The translations under genes were made by a program, and so were the position numbers. A stretch of 64,000 bases of DNA from Argopecten irradians (lineage: Eukaryota; Mollusca; Bivalvia; Pectinida; Pectinidae): positions 4,729,620 to 4,793,619 of the forward strand of contig NC_091135.1 of NCBI RefSeq assembly GCF_041381155.1, read 5' to 3'. Of the stretch, positions 24,450 through 38,200 are shown piece by piece. Under the pieces are notes generated by a model. The model ran no database searches, was not told where the DNA came from, and saw only the letters and a list, made by a program, of their open reading frames with translations. Every line of letters begins with the position of its first letter. Within the stretch, counting starts at the first letter, position 1.

Positions 24450-24545
24450 TGCCATGGTTTTTTTACCTAAGACACATTGAGATTGGTAAGAGGAGCACCC
24501 GGAGGAAAATCCCAGTCCAGTGGTCAGTTACTGGTAATACATATA
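24450..24545 (-). repeat. Decayed SINE fragment
   Basis: The block GAGCACCCGGAGGAAAATCC, followed by CCAGTGGTCAGTTACTGG, matches the body of the tRNA-derived SINE on the minus strand. The tRNA-like head is not recognisable. Confidence 0.5.
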
Positions 24546-24769
24546 TTGCTAGGTCACAAGAATAAACATATTCTGCTTCAAATTTTCGCTATTTTTTTCT
24601 TGAATTATAAAATAGAAAAATCAATGTTTTCAGAAAGCTTTTAAAAATTATCAAAATATATATGGTACACCCCACAAAGTATTTTTTGTATGATACCAAA
24701 TCTGAACATAATCCATCACATTGCTTGACCCTTTCCAGCCGACACAAATCATTACGTCGAAATATTTGT

Positions 24770-25135
24770 TTGTTTGTTTGATTAATTAACGTCCTATTAA
24801 CAGCCATGCTCATGTAAGGAAGGCCTCCCATGTATGCGGTGTATAGCGTGTGTGAAGTGCAATGTGCGTGTTTTGGAAAACTGCCGTATGTTCGAAATGT
24901 GTTCTAATGTTACTGGTACAAAAAAACATATTTGACTAACTTTGTTCAGATAGAATCGGGTATCCATTTTCCTTGCCATGATAAGGCTCTCTGTCATTGG
25001 AACTCGCAACCCAGAGGTTAGAATGTTTGTGGTAAAATGTGGGGACGGACGTCTTTATTCTAATTCTATTCACTTTAATGTTCAATCTTTCAAAATAAAT
25101 ATAATAGATGAGACATTTTCACCACTCGGCCACAA
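24770..25135 (-). mobile_element. Long SINE copy, minus strand, interrupted near its head
   Basis: From left to right it shows (TTTG)n, TTAACGTCCTATTAACAGCC, GAAGGCCTCCCATGTATGCG, then GGAACTCGCAACCCAGAGG (inverse B-box side) and CACCACTCGGCCAC (inverse A box). About 60 bp of unrelated AT-rich sequence (near 25050-25110) separates the boxes more than in other copies, so something inserted into the SINE head. This copy links the (CAAA)n tail and the tRNA-like head in one element. Confidence 0.7.
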
Positions 25136-25274
25136 GCATTTCATAAAAGTAATAAAAATAACATAACAACACAAGTGACACATAAGGTTTTTTTCAATGT
25201 TTAATAATTTAATTATTATATGTTTATGTGTGATCTTACAGTTACATACACTTCACTTCATAAGTGGTTTTTGT

Positions 25275-25674
25275 TTGTTTGTTTGTTTGATTTATTAACG
25301 CTCATCTCAAGGCCAAAAGTGAGGCGATGCCAAGGGAGGCATTAGGAAAGATTAAGTCAGTTAGGAAGAATGGAAAAGATAATATCCTAAATTTAGTCGC
25401 CTTTTACGATCATGCAATAGGGGCAGCAGGTACAATTCTAACGCCCTACCTGCAGGGCAGTTGGTATGTAATTTCCTTTGTGCTGTGCGTTATGCAGAAA
25501 AACGAAATAAAATCCCACTTTTATAGACTAAGGTGTGTCTTAGTCAGGAGCTGAACACAGACCCTTTCAACTTAAAGTCACAATTTAGGTGGAGTCGGGT
25601 AATAAGGTCAAAGAGAAACGATAATTGACGTCTTTTACGATCATGAAATGAGGGCTGAAGGTCAAAAAGACCTG
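25275..25674 (+). repeat. Dispersed repeat, copy 2
   Basis: Begins with a (TTTG)n run and TTATTAACG, then GAGGCGATGCCAAGGGAGG and TAGTCGCCTTTTACGATCAT. Its right half repeats the block at 23620-23835 (CACTTTTATAGACTAAGGTG). Part of it is found inverted near 9525-9570. The 75-residue open frame here is a by-product of the repeat. Confidence 0.6.
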
Positions 25675-25863
25675 GGGCCAGTTTCCTGAACATTCCTTTA
25701 CTTAAAGGAATTCCTTAACTTGAATTTTCCCATAGAAAAGCTTTACAAAAAAGAAACAAATCTAAAGTTAAGGAGCCTTCCTTTTGATCTGTAATGCTTT
25801 CCTATGGAGAATTTTAAGTTAAGGAATTCCTTAAATTAAAGGAATGTTCATGAAACTTGGCCC
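25675..25863. repeat. Palindromic MITE
   Basis: Arms are GGGCCAGTTTCCTGAACATT on the left and GAATGTTCATGAAACTTGGC on the right, with AAGGAATTCCTTAA in both. It lies directly against the dispersed repeat on its left. No coding capacity. Confidence 0.85.
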
Positions 25864-28800
25864 TGCTGGATATTATGATAGTAGGCAGAAAAGTGTTGCT
25901 TTGTTCCAATTCGTCCTTTGTAGGGATGGTCTGTATTGTGTGATGCTTTAGCTGGTGTTCCCTCGATACAGGAAAAGCAGTGGCAGTGAATGATAAAGCG
26001 TTCAGGGTAGTCTAGGCGAGCTTCTGATATAAATACGTAACACCTGTGCCCATCCCTGATCAAATTACCTATTCTTACTTTTCTTCACTCTGATCTGTCA
26101 CGGCATCAAGGGTTCTTTTTAGGATATTGGTCCATTCCACTACAACAATAGATATATACTGTTGACGTCAATTGTTCTTTTCATTGAAGTATAAAAAAGA
26201 CAAATTCAAGTTATCAGAAAGTTATTAGGTATTAAAATATATATCATAATTATAGGATATTAGTGGTAGCAACTAGTTATTATTGTTTTCATGTATTATT
26301 TCCATATGTCTCTAAATTTTGGAGGCGTCATTGACATTTACATAATTATAATATGAATAGAAAACTGTGATTTTTTAGCTGTTCCTACATAAATATATGA
26401 AACGATTAAATAAAGAAAATGAAAAAAAAAAATCCTTTGTCTTCTGCGCTATCCTATTGTTTAAAGACAATCAAATCCTTCAAATATGGTATGCAGAAAA
26501 GGCGTTCATTGAATGTGATGTTTTTGAGTTTATACACTCTTCTACATTATACGACTTACCAGCAGTGATGAATTGCTATAATCGCGTGTTTTGTTTAAAG
26601 GGGAGACGAAGAAAAACAGATCTCACACGAATCAAAACAAGGCCTCGAGTATTTGATGTGTTATCAAGATAAAAATATTAGTGACGACTACATTGCGCCA
26701 ACAAATGGTCTCTAATGACCCTGTAAATCGTCCGATCTAGGCCAATTACCGCCATTAAGGTATAATACGCTAGTCCCCTTTCAATATTATATTGTAGTAA
26801 TACTTCTATAATGTGTGCGATCAATTAGTATTTGTTATTATCGAGGGATGTCAAATTGTTTTATGTCAGGAGGAACCTGTTAGCGACCTATTACTGAATG
26901 AATAATTACTATGTTTTACATAGAATGTACGTCAGTCTGCTAAGTTTTCTATAGAAAAATAAAAGGTGTCTGAACTGATCAACATTTCAATGGAATCAGG
27001 ATTTTGTTTCGAATGACAACTGGAATGTATTTATAGAACAAGCATATTTCTTAATATAAAGAGCATTTGTGACAGTTCGTGATGGAGTGAACCTTTAGAT
27101 CCGACGTAAAAACCACCAACGTTCGACGTTCTGTTCCTGGTAGCTTAATCTTCTGTACATTGTATTCTTAGAATAAGAACAGTGATGTGCGAGTGATGTG
27201 CTATTAGTCCTCTCAACCTTTCACCGATCGTGGTCAGAAAGTATAAGAGCAACATTATTTGACCAGGCGACAACCCGACTATTTCTTTTACATATTTGTA
27301 CAAATATTAAAATTTAAAAAAAAACCCGCAATTTTATTTTGTGTTATATCTATGATTTTTTGTTTTATTTTAAACATACAACCGTATTTTCATTGTCATA
27401 AATTGTAGATAATAAGGATTAGACATTAGGATTTGTGACGGCCATTTCCTAGCTATATCTGCATTGTGAGGTACACAAGGTATGGTTATAAAACATATCA
27501 AACATGTTTGTACTTGTCTACAGTTTATTTCATTAACACTTCCGAATTATAATTAAATCAATTTAGGAAAAACATGTCATTTTTATCAGTAACGGTACAA
27601 AAACATTAAAGCATACACCTACGACAAGACAATTTTGCCTTAGCACTAGAACATGCAAACTCAAATTAATTTTATTTGTCGTTCACAACGCAATAACCGC
27701 AGAAAGAAACGGAAGACAATAAGACCAAAACCAGGCATAAATAGCTTGCACTTTATACAAACCCATCTTCCCGTGTAATATTAGTCATAAAACTGTCTGG
27801 TCATTGCCCCCTAAAGCCAGACATACCTTGTTCTTATACCTGTTAATGCTACACTTTAGCGAATAAAGCAGATTTTTATTAGATGCTTTTTTCCGACAGA
27901 TAATAATGACACTATACAGATAATGCCATACGTATACCCACATGTTTCAGCTCCGTTATTTGCCTGTGTATTACAGCATTAATTTCACGTTGACATTATA
28001 TACTCTGTAGTGCACAATAAATTAAACCTATATAGTTACATTTAAACACCCCAGGTATGTATACATGAACTTCAAGGGAATTCATGCTATGCAAATAGAA
28101 TTATTTAGTATTGATTACCATGACAAAATTCGTGCGTACAAATGTACTTTGAAATAAATTTAGCACACCAGTATCATCAAAACATCATTCTATTGAGATT
28201 GGGCGATAGACGAACACAACATTTATATGACCTTGTCAGTCCACTTGTTATGTCTGTCTTAAAGATGTAGCATATATTTTCACTCGTCTACGAATATATA
28301 GAGTTGGGTTTTTTTTCAGTTTTCCCACTCTACAAAACAATGTCTTCTGATTGCAAAGCAGAAAGGTCAAAACGCATTGCAGAAAAGAGACGAAATGTTT
28401 GGGTGTTTTGGTGGTTTTTTTCTCTCTAATGGATGCAGCATAAAAAATAACATGACACTTCCTGCGAATAATTGCCGCTGAAAAACGCCCGATGTCATAT
28501 TGCACTGCAATGGCGGATGAGACTAGCAAATAATATCATAGGAAAAAGACAAATTAAAATATATTTATAAGGTTATTGCTTATCTAGAGTGCTTGCACGT
28601 GTATAAAAGACATATTTTATTCAACATCGATCGCTCCAGGGTTCTTTTCCTATCACATGCTCTACATGAAAATGTAAATATATCCTTCCTATGTATCCGA
28701 AGAATGAAAACACTAATGAGGTTTAGATTACACATTCACCTTATACATCGATACAATAAGCGTAGTTAAACATGGATCAAATGAAAATATTAAGTTAAAA

Positions 28801-30973
28801 ATATATATTTCTATTTTTCATCATAATGTGATTAAGATGGTAGCAAGCAGTTATATTAATAATCCGAAATAAGAGACCAAGTATGTTCAAAGTAAAATCA
28901 AAAATCATTTCTATGAAATATATATTAAGCCACTATATGACCTTCTTCAGTCCAAAATAACACTTACACTCTTTTCATCGGACGCTAAAAAACGGTGGGT
29001 TTATTTTAAATAGTATTTATTCACCATATATCGATACATGTACATACAATTTGAAAACATAGAATCTTTGAGATAAGAAAACATGCTTAAAGCTTATATA
29101 CATTGCATATAAATACCTTTCACAGATCATGCACACTATATATGGTATATTGGATAGATAAATTTAATAAATATGATGTGCAGGTTTTAACTAGATATCG
29201 TTCCTTTTGTAAACAACCCAATTTCCTATAGGCGCTTTATTCTTTGATGATCCCGTAACTATTGGAATTGATACCAAATATATTATTAGGTTGAATTCAT
29301 TCATCCCTGGAGACACATTGGAACTCTTCGAATTCAAAGGTTGGGACAGTTCACAATGAATTTGAAGGGGTGGATGGATTAATCAAAATATCAAAATTAA
29401 ATCAGGTCCACAAGGCCTACATGGTCTCACCGTCTGAATGTGTCTAAACTCTTAGGCTTACCCGGTGTGTATAGAGGTTACACTACTCGTGGTTATTGAA
29501 TATTGAATTTATTCCACACGAGTGAGTTATTTTTTATAGGTGACAAAAGACACGAGTTTTTTTAACGTGGTAACGGACGATTAGCCTAAACTGATATCAT
29601 AGAGTTCTTCACAATGACATTAGGATGCCGAGCTGACGGAATCAACAGCATCCATTTGTCATTTATGCCAACTTCGAATAATGACTGACAGACGTGCTAC
29701 CATGTATGCACAGACATAACGCTCAATGTTCGGTCACTTTTACGTCACGCCGAAATTTCATTGGAAAAAGCGTTGAACAGTAAAATAATATAAGCGCAAT
29801 ACTATTTTTTTAATTGAAAAACAGAAAGGATATATTTATTCAATTACGGGAGGACTTTTATCAAAATATTTGTAATATTTATATTTCTATTGATGTGTTT
29901 TTAATGAGAAAATGACGTTTTTTGGCGCGACAGATGTAACACGCGCCTGTATGCTGTTTCAGTTAAAGTGTCACTGTGGTCATACTGAACACCACATGGC
30001 GGTAAAATTTGACAAAGAGATTCCCCAAAAACGAACTATCATGATGTCATTTCGTTATAATGAATTGTGACGTCATACTTCAAAATGGTGGACTTTGTTT
30101 GTTGACTTGCCGATCGACAGAAAAAGTGAAAAAACACAAATACACACAGTACAAAACGGTACTAATACATGAGATAGAGACATGAATTGTTAATATAAAA
30201 ATATTTTAAAAAAAATACGTTTTTCTTCTTTTTTAATAACTTGTCAGAAAATATAGACTGCGACATCGTTCTACTTTTTTATCGAACAAAACCTTTGTCT
30301 TGCAGAAATGACACAAAATGAAATAGATTGTAGCGTGTCATCTGAACATTAACCCTTGGTAGCACTGACTTCATCATAACTTGATAGTTTACATAATTCA
30401 GATTTTTTTTTTTTGTCAAAATTGAAAAATGATTTTAAGAGAAAGTCTTATTCAGTTAAAGTAATTAACATTCAGTCAATCTCTGAATGTTAATCGCCCA
30501 CTGAAATGGCGCTGTTGTCTGATGATCGCAAGAAAGTAATACAATCATGTAGTTGTTCCAAAGCACAAAATCCCAAATATTACATGTATACCAAATATTA
30601 TCTATTACAGGAATCTTTCTGATAAAGAGGTTGGTTGCGATTTGCCATTTGAACCGATTAAATTTTAATTCGGTCATTCAGTGTTTTACAGAGTTTATCT
30701 GGTATTCCGAAAGGTTTCATACATGTGATATGGGTTTTTTATATGGTAAGCATAAACTTTTACATATGAAAGCATTTTTATTTAGATGACATTACCATAT
30801 TTGACGTTCATTTATAACAAGGTAACTTTCCTTCAGAACCAGTGGTAATGTTTTCCTTCTTCTCAAATTTGAACAAGGATATTTCTAGGAAATAGTAGAT
30901 TACTTCATACTCCGATTTCACGAAATAAACGTGCACCTTCAATTTTCTTGTTTATTTCTATGCAATTTATATG
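25864..30973. other. Gene-poor stretch
   Basis: No gene is supported in these 5.1 kb. One small foldback element is noted at 29291-29384. The longest frames (26397-26672 plus, 28248-28529 minus) show no family signal and unremarkable composition. Confidence 0.45.
29291..29384. repeat. Small foldback element, copy 1
   Basis: TTGAATTCATTCATCCCTGG at the left pairs loosely with GGGGTGGATGGATTAA at the right, and the middle has GGAACTCTTCGAATTC. The same arrangement recurs at 34240-34331. Confidence 0.6.
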
Positions 30974-31479
30974 AAAACAAGAGGCCCGGAGGGTCTGTAT
31001 CGCTCACCTGGTTTGTAATGCCAAGTAATGTACTGAATACAGGATGATTGTTTCTTTTCTAAGGGAATTTAAAGATTAACATCTAATTTCTCTAATGTGG
31101 CCCCACTCTTTCTGCTCCAGGTCAAAACCAAAACTTTATAGAAATTCTGTTCCTCTTCCCCAGAGGATTTTTCTGGACAAATTTGGTTACAATCCAATGC
31201 ATGCAGAACGCTTACGTAATTCTATAAAGTAATGATTTAAAGGAATCACCTCTATTTCCCCTATTGGGCCCCGCCCCTCCTGCCCCCGGAGGTCAGAGCC
31301 AAATTTTATACAAACTCTGTTCCCCTTCCCCAAGGATGTTTCTGGCCAAATTTTGTTACAATCCATGCGGAACTCTAGGACTAGTAGTAGTAGCGATTTA
31401 AAGGAAATGTTGACGGACGGACGCCGCGCCATGACATAAGCTCACCGGCCCTTCGGGCTAGGTGAGCTAGTGAGCTAAA
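30974..31479 (+). mobile_element. Pearl-like element, short copy with two core units
   Basis: Starts AAAACAAGAGGCCCGGAGGG followed by GTATCGCTCACCTGG. Two core units of about 165 bp follow (each with ATTTAAAG, CTGTTCCNCTTCCCC and a TTTNGTTACAATCCA block), then GTTGACGGACGGACG. A terminal hairpin, AGCTCACCGGCCC-TTC-GGGCTAGGTGAGCT, ends with CTAAAAA. The plan (5' block, tandem core, ACGG microsatellite, 3' hairpin) is that of the bivalve pearl family. It is non-autonomous. Confidence 0.75.
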
Positions 31480-32736
31480 AATGTCTTAATTAAGTCAGAT
31501 TTTGATGTAAGTTTAGCACCATACCATATATAGATCTGTACATATGTGCCTACGATATGTCTTCTGTACTTCAAATTACATTGGAGATTGAAGGCCATAC
31601 GCATTTGGCAAACAATTCAATAAAACAATAACGAAATGTTGAAATGTAAAGCATGATTTATTATTTTTGTTTTCAAACAGGATAAGCTTTGTACAAATAT
31701 ATAACTTTGGCAAACATTTAACAAAATCACAACCGGACTGTATGTTAAGTTGTATGATGTTTTAATGCACCTGGAACTTATCATGTGTACCAGTTTCTAG
31801 AATGGAATTTTTTAATTTTCATTAAATCGAACATATTACTAAAGAACGACTTTACAAAGATGTTCTATCTAAACCAAAACATTACGAAAAACCAAGTTTT
31901 TAATGTCAAATTTGGGTTAAATACCGAAATCACTAAAACCTTTATTTATTAGTTTTTAAATCCAGTCCATTTTTCATAACCAGAACATTTAATGACATTT
32001 GCGTTGGTCTCTAATGATTGACATTTCTCTGATAACAAATATACCAAAGATATACAGCAGAGTTAAAGCATCAAGGAATTTTGTCGCTGAAAAAACAATT
32101 TAGGTAAGTGTGGAAGTACCTATATCAGTGCCGTATTTCTAAAAATTCAAAAGCCTCAATAAATATAACATTTCTTTCACAAAGTACCAAAGATTTCTAT
32201 GTTTATTGACTTCATATTCTATTTGACAAGTTTCCTTTAGATGAAACATGAGGATATAGGTTAAATTGATAACTCGCCATTGAAAAGTATCCAGCACTGC
32301 TTAAAGACAGCCACCAATTACAATGCTTCAGGAAATGATAAATATCTGTATCAGATAAAACAATGTTAAAAATATCGGAATAAATAAGGCATATGGCAAT
32401 ACATTACATCAATATGTTGATGAAAATATACAATGAAACATTTAAATGAACAAAACATAACAGATTTGGATTGCACAGAACTTTGAAATTTCAATAATAG
32501 TGTGAAATGAGTACAATGTATCATTTGTTTTATATATGCGAGTTTTTACATTTCATATTGTGTGTCACCAATTTTTCATTTCATAATGCCAAAAATCAAA
32601 TTCTTTGGAATTAAATTTAGATAGCCTCAATTACACATTGTCAAGACTGATAGGACAAAATAAATGAAAATATGAGAAAAACTTAATACAGCTGTTGATA
32701 CAGTTAAGTTGAGAATATTGATATAAGTACACTTTT

Positions 32737-32857
32737 GTTGGTTGGTTAATTAGATTAACGTACTTTAAACAGTCGCGGTAATTAAAGGACGACCTCCCCT
32801 GTATGCAGTGTGTTTTGTGTGTGAAGTGTGTGCAGATTTTGGGAGACTGCAGTACGA
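32737..32857 (-). mobile_element. SINE 3' portion, minus strand
   Basis: Shows GTTGGTTGGTTAATTAGATT (tail side), GACCTCCCCTGTATGCAG and GTGTGTGAAGTGTGTGCAG. The order is the inverse of the copies at 45285 and 52200. The head is missing. Confidence 0.6.
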
Positions 32858-34239
32858 TACGAATACACCATCCTGAACTCATCGGGTATTATCCCGAGAA
32901 TACACTATTCCCCGAGGAGTTCCGGATGACGAATACACACCATACAGTGATGTATCTGTCTACTCAAATGTACTGTGATAATGGAATGATATTAGATGAC
33001 ATTTGATGTGGAATTAAACAAAGCAAACACAATAACTCCATCAAAGAACAGGAAAACAAAAGACAACAATATTGAGTTTACAGTCACTTTACATACTCCA
33101 CATTGTCATAGACAAAATTTCACAAGATTTGATAGAATTATGTAATTAATGATAACCATATCTATCCCTTTACCAAAGCCCAACATGATTTGCCTCTTTT
33201 ATTTTTGTAAAATAATTTTCAGTCACTCAATTAATAACTGCTTCTGGAAAATAATTCTACATCTTCCGTTTAGAACTTGGACTTGAAAGATCTGCTGGAA
33301 AGAGCGCAAATCAAGTTGGCCTCCTCAGATGATTTCAAGTTGAAGGGAAGTAACTATGATAACACAGTTCTTGTAGAAGGAATCATCTCAATTTCATATT
33401 AACATACTTTTAGTGTCGATGTAGCGTCAAGACCGGTGAATTATCTACAATTTGAGATGGGTATGACACTAGTACTGATAACACCCAGTTTTTGTCTTCT
33501 GATTTATTTGCTCAAGTTGTACACAAAATATTCAAATCGTGATTTCATGACACAAACCAGGAATGTAAAAAAATCTCAACACCTTAAAAATAGCACTGCA
33601 AATCCTTCAATAAAAAAAACAAAAGTTGTGTCAGTTTTTAAAGGAGTTTTGATTTAAATTTGCATTGATAAGAATGCTCAAGTTAGTTTGAAGAAAATAA
33701 TGAATTATCATTTTATATCACATGTACAATGCAAACGAAAACAAATGTATATATATTATATGGCACACATTTATATTATGTACCAAATCATATACAGTTT
33801 ATATTGAAATATTATTTACCATCACAATAAACATTTATTATTTACATCCTAAGAAACAAACAAATCATATATCACGCACTGATCCTTTACAAGTTCAGAA
33901 AACAAAGATCTTTTTCAGACAATAATGTGTGTTAGTTAAAATAAAGTATCTTAATTCAAGCACTTGCACTATATTATATATTATATTCTGATATTATGTA
34001 GAACTGGGCTATTATTATTATTATTGTTATTATGTAGACTTCTCTGTTGCTCCTTTTGTTATTATCTTGAGTATACACATTATGCAGGCTTGCAATTTTT
34101 CCTCATAGATCTATTTATAATCTACCAAGTTTTCTTTTGTTTTTGTTAGCAGAGTCACATAGTTACTTAGATAGGTAATTGACGCAGGTTTATAAAATGC
34201 AATTCTCCACTCTTTGAAATCATGTATCTTACAGTCATT

Positions 34240-34331
34240 CTTAACTCATTCACCCCTGTAGACAAAAATGAACTCTTCTAATTCTAAAACAGGAAGAGCC
34301 CATTATGAAATTTCAGGGGTGAAGGAGTTAT
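34240..34331. repeat. Small foldback element, copy 2
   Basis: CTTAACTCATTCACCCCTG at the left pairs with CAGGGGTGAAGGAGTTA at the right, and the middle has GAACTCTTCTAATTC. Same family as 29291-29384, with better preserved arms. Confidence 0.7.
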
Positions 34332-35210
34332 CTAGGTTTATAAAATACTGGAGATATGAGAAAGATTTTTTTAAATACAAAGATGTCAAGTCTTGATGGT
34401 ACTCAGATGAAGTTATCAAAATTCTTCAACTTCAATTTGTTTTTTTTCAAAATGTTGACTAATACTTCAGCAATAGTTCTAGACATTACAAAACAATCTG
34501 GGTTTTTTTCATCTAAAAATTCAAAATATCTGTGATGCATTTTCTTTGAAATAATTTATCAATATGTCTTAACAACATTGTTTGTTTAACGAAGGTTGTC
34601 CTCAGCGTGTTCTGACATGTAGTTAAATTAAAATATGATATTAAATTTGTACAATATTGCCAGAAAATTCTGTGAATTTTGTCCAACCTTAGCAATCTAA
34701 GATAATGCTGGTATCAAACACCAAGTTAAAGTGGAGATCCCCACTAATGAGATATTAAATTCTTACACATCTTTTTTTATCTTATTTTATGTTCTTTTGC
34801 GAAAGAGTATCCAATGTTTTTTTAGAAAGTGTATGCATTTTAATTGGTCCATCTAGTTGTGAATTAAAAGTCACTTTTGATCTCTCATTGTTTTCATGGA
34901 GTTAAAAATTAAAAAATTTCTATTTAGATCTAGCAAAGGATACATAATCGAAATTTTTAACTTATCAATATAGTCACTATCTAAATATAAAATTTCTTTT
35001 TTTCATTTACTATCAAAATATATCTGTGGGTACGTAATTTTACTATTACATGTTGTTTTGGACTGATATGTAATTAAATCAGAATAATGTGAATAATGAC
35101 CAGAATGGACGTTTAAAAATAAAGTTCTAGTTGCTTTGTGCGCATACACAGGTATCAAAAATAGACTGCACAGCACATCAAACTGGACCGTCTGTTGTCC
35201 CTCGTAGGGT

Positions 35211-38200
35211 TTAGGCATCAAATCTGGAGTAAGGGTTGTCCTCCTTGATGAGTCCTAAAAACAAAAAAACAAAAACAAAAAATTTACAACTCCAATAAAT
35301 ACATTTACTGCCTTAGTGAAGGATTTTATAAATCTGTACCTGTAATTAAAAAAAAAGATTGATATCATAAACCACATGTTTACATGTTGTTGTTTTTCTT
35401 CCTTTTTTTTTTTTTTTTTTTTTTTGTAAAATTTTGATTCGTTATTTGTTCTTAATTTCCTATAACTTAAAAGAAATAGTTAGCAAGGAAACTATGAAAT
35501 TTCATCTGTTTTTTTAATGGAGAAAATCAATATTGAAATTGCATATGGTTATTTATCGAACAGATAGGATAAAGTAAAACATTTAATTGAAAATAAAGAC
35601 GTAAACTTTGATCAACACAAAATAATTAACTAAGCCGGAGGCCCTCAACAAAACCATTGCTCCATATAAATGACAAAACTTAAAAATATAGTGCACACCA
35701 AATAATACTTTTAAAAAGAAACAAACAAACTGGTCATAACCAGATAAATCAAGCAAATATGGTACAGACACAGAAAGAAATGCATGGAAAATAAATAATA
35801 AGATAAAAACAGTTTTTTCATGTACAACAGTCACAAAATGATCAGGTTCAACCTGTATTCAAAATAGAAACAAAAATAAACAAACATAAATTAGATCTGA
35901 AACTACCAAAATCTATTATAGATAGAGATGGACTTCTGTCTTTTCCTGACAAAATCTTACCTTTGAAACCAATTCCTGAGAGCAAGGGAGGTAATTGCAA
36001 CAATAAAAGTTTAAAGTTATGTAGCATTATCTAAATGGTCTACTTAACAAATTAAAATTATGTTACAAAAGGAACACAATTTTATGAAATTTAAAGATGC
36101 TCCACCACTGACAAATGGTATTTTTTCACTATTAGAAACAGAAGCAGACGATTTAGTATTTTCTTCAGTTACAAAAGTTACTTACTTTACACCATTACCA
36201 CCATTGAAAAGTTTGAGTTTCTAATTTTACTTCAAGTTAAAAATATGAAAAATAATTAATTGCATCCCGAAAAAATTCTATACCACTATATCCTATATGG
36301 AATGAACTACTGAATGCGCATGTACCAAAGGCAAACGAAATTATTTTATATTATTTTTTTGTGTTAATTAGACTATTATATACACGATTAAACACCAATT
36401 ATTGTTCAAATGATGAATATCATTTATGCTCTGTCGGCGGTGGAGCATCTTTAACTGCTTTTCAGTAGGTTTTTTGTTTAATATTTTTTGTTGCATTATT
36501 ACATGTAGTGTTGCATCAAATCGATTTTAATATTAAACCCTCATACCATATTTCATATTCAGATAAAAAAAAATATCACAAATATACATGATTACCCAGA
36601 ACTACTTATGGATTATTTTTGCCACGTCTGACGAAAACCAATTCTTTCAATGATAACACAAAAGTATGTACATCACTACATTGTACCTTTTACAATAGAT
36701 TGTCTCCCTTTAATCAGCAAATAATATCTTCAAAAGTCTCAAGTTTGTATCACCAAGGAGTTATTATTGACAAAGAACATAAACCACTCACCATATTTTT
36801 TCCTGATCTCATCTGTTCTGCTCTTTCTTTCCGCCCTCCTAAATTAACATATCAAGAAATTAACATCAGTAAACAAACTCAAACTGAAATTTTTTTTTTC
36901 ATTTTTTAAAAGCATTAAAAATATTTCTATCTTTGAGTAATATTGTTTTGTCTGTAACATAATTACTTTTGATTAAGATTTTTCAAAATTAAATCAAATC
37001 AATAATTTGACATGTAGCAGTTATCATGAAGTAAATAAAATATGTATTTGACCCAATAAGCGCCCCATCCCTATAAGCGCCCCTCCCCCTTTCTTAAGCT
37101 TCAATTTCACTTATTTCAAATTAAATGCAGACTGAAAATATAAAAACTGCATTGGTTTCCTTAAAGATTTCTTTTGCAAAAAAAATTATTTATGGCTAAA
37201 TTTGTAGAATAATATATGAAATGCTAGTCCAAATTTGTTTCTATTAAGCACGTCCCCTTATTTGCTTCAATTTTTTAAGCGCCCTGGGCGCTTATTGGGT
37301 CGAATACGGTAAGTGCAAACATTTATACATAAAGGAACATTATATGGTTGGCAGAAAGATTTCCTTATATCAAAGTCTGGTTACCTTTCGTCACTCTTAG
37401 CTTTGCGTTCCATCTTTTTTCTTTCAACCTTTGCTTCCTCTTTGGCATAACTTTAAAGAAAAACAAATAGATTATAGAATAGAGTGTTATTATCATTTGG
37501 ACATACCAAGCACTTCCAAGGAGTTCTCATAGAAATCAGTGATACAAGGAATCAACGTAATTGTCAATTAAAAATCAAAATTTCAATTTCCTTTTAGAAA
37601 AGGTTTTTTTTTATGCAAGTTATTTCACATATAATTAAACAAGATATCCCAGGGGGAAGATTAATTAATCTATGTCTGACAATTGAAAGAGGGATCTTTT
37701 CTCTGCATTTCCAACTTAATCTATCAAAATCCAAGATGGCAGCCTGTCCGCCATACTGTCGATCATCCCTTCAGTACTTTCCAAGAAATAGTAGTAACAA
37801 TCTTTAACTATAAAAATCCAAGATGGTGGTCTGTCGACTATTTTGTTGACCCATCATTTCAAAAATGCAATACACATAACTAAGGTCCAAGTGGAACCTA
37901 CATCTCTTAAGTACTATATGAGAAATTGTAGTAAAATAATTTCCAAAATGCAATATGTGCAACTAAGGTCCTATGAGAATCTACATATGAAAGATATCTT
38001 CAAAACTTTTTTAGAAATAGATGGACCACGGTCCATGGCATGGGCGAAATGTGATTTGAATAGCCCAACATCTAATAATAGTGGACTAAAAATCTCAAAA
38101 TCTTGATTTCTTTTAACTCTCCTACATTTTGAATTACAAATTTACTACTGTTTAAGCTGCAAATAAATTTCAAGGTTTTCTTCTTAAGTGTATGTTAATA

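Larger units (their letters stand above)
31480..35210 (-). other. Probable PTTG1IP 3' UTR and downstream flank
   Basis: This lies directly 3' of the PTTG1IP stop codon on the minus strand. It is AT-rich with many TTTATT words (AATAAA on the minus strand), so the 3' end cannot be fixed. It contains a SINE fragment at 32737-32857 and a small foldback at 34240-34331. No other gene is supported. Confidence 0.4.

Noticed and set aside
35941-35985. Alternative small exon of PTTG1IP (CTCAG acceptor and GTAAG donor on the minus strand)
   Set aside because: Its length breaks the reading phase, whereas the exon at 36792-36838 fits both phase and the conserved TDEIRKKYG sequence.
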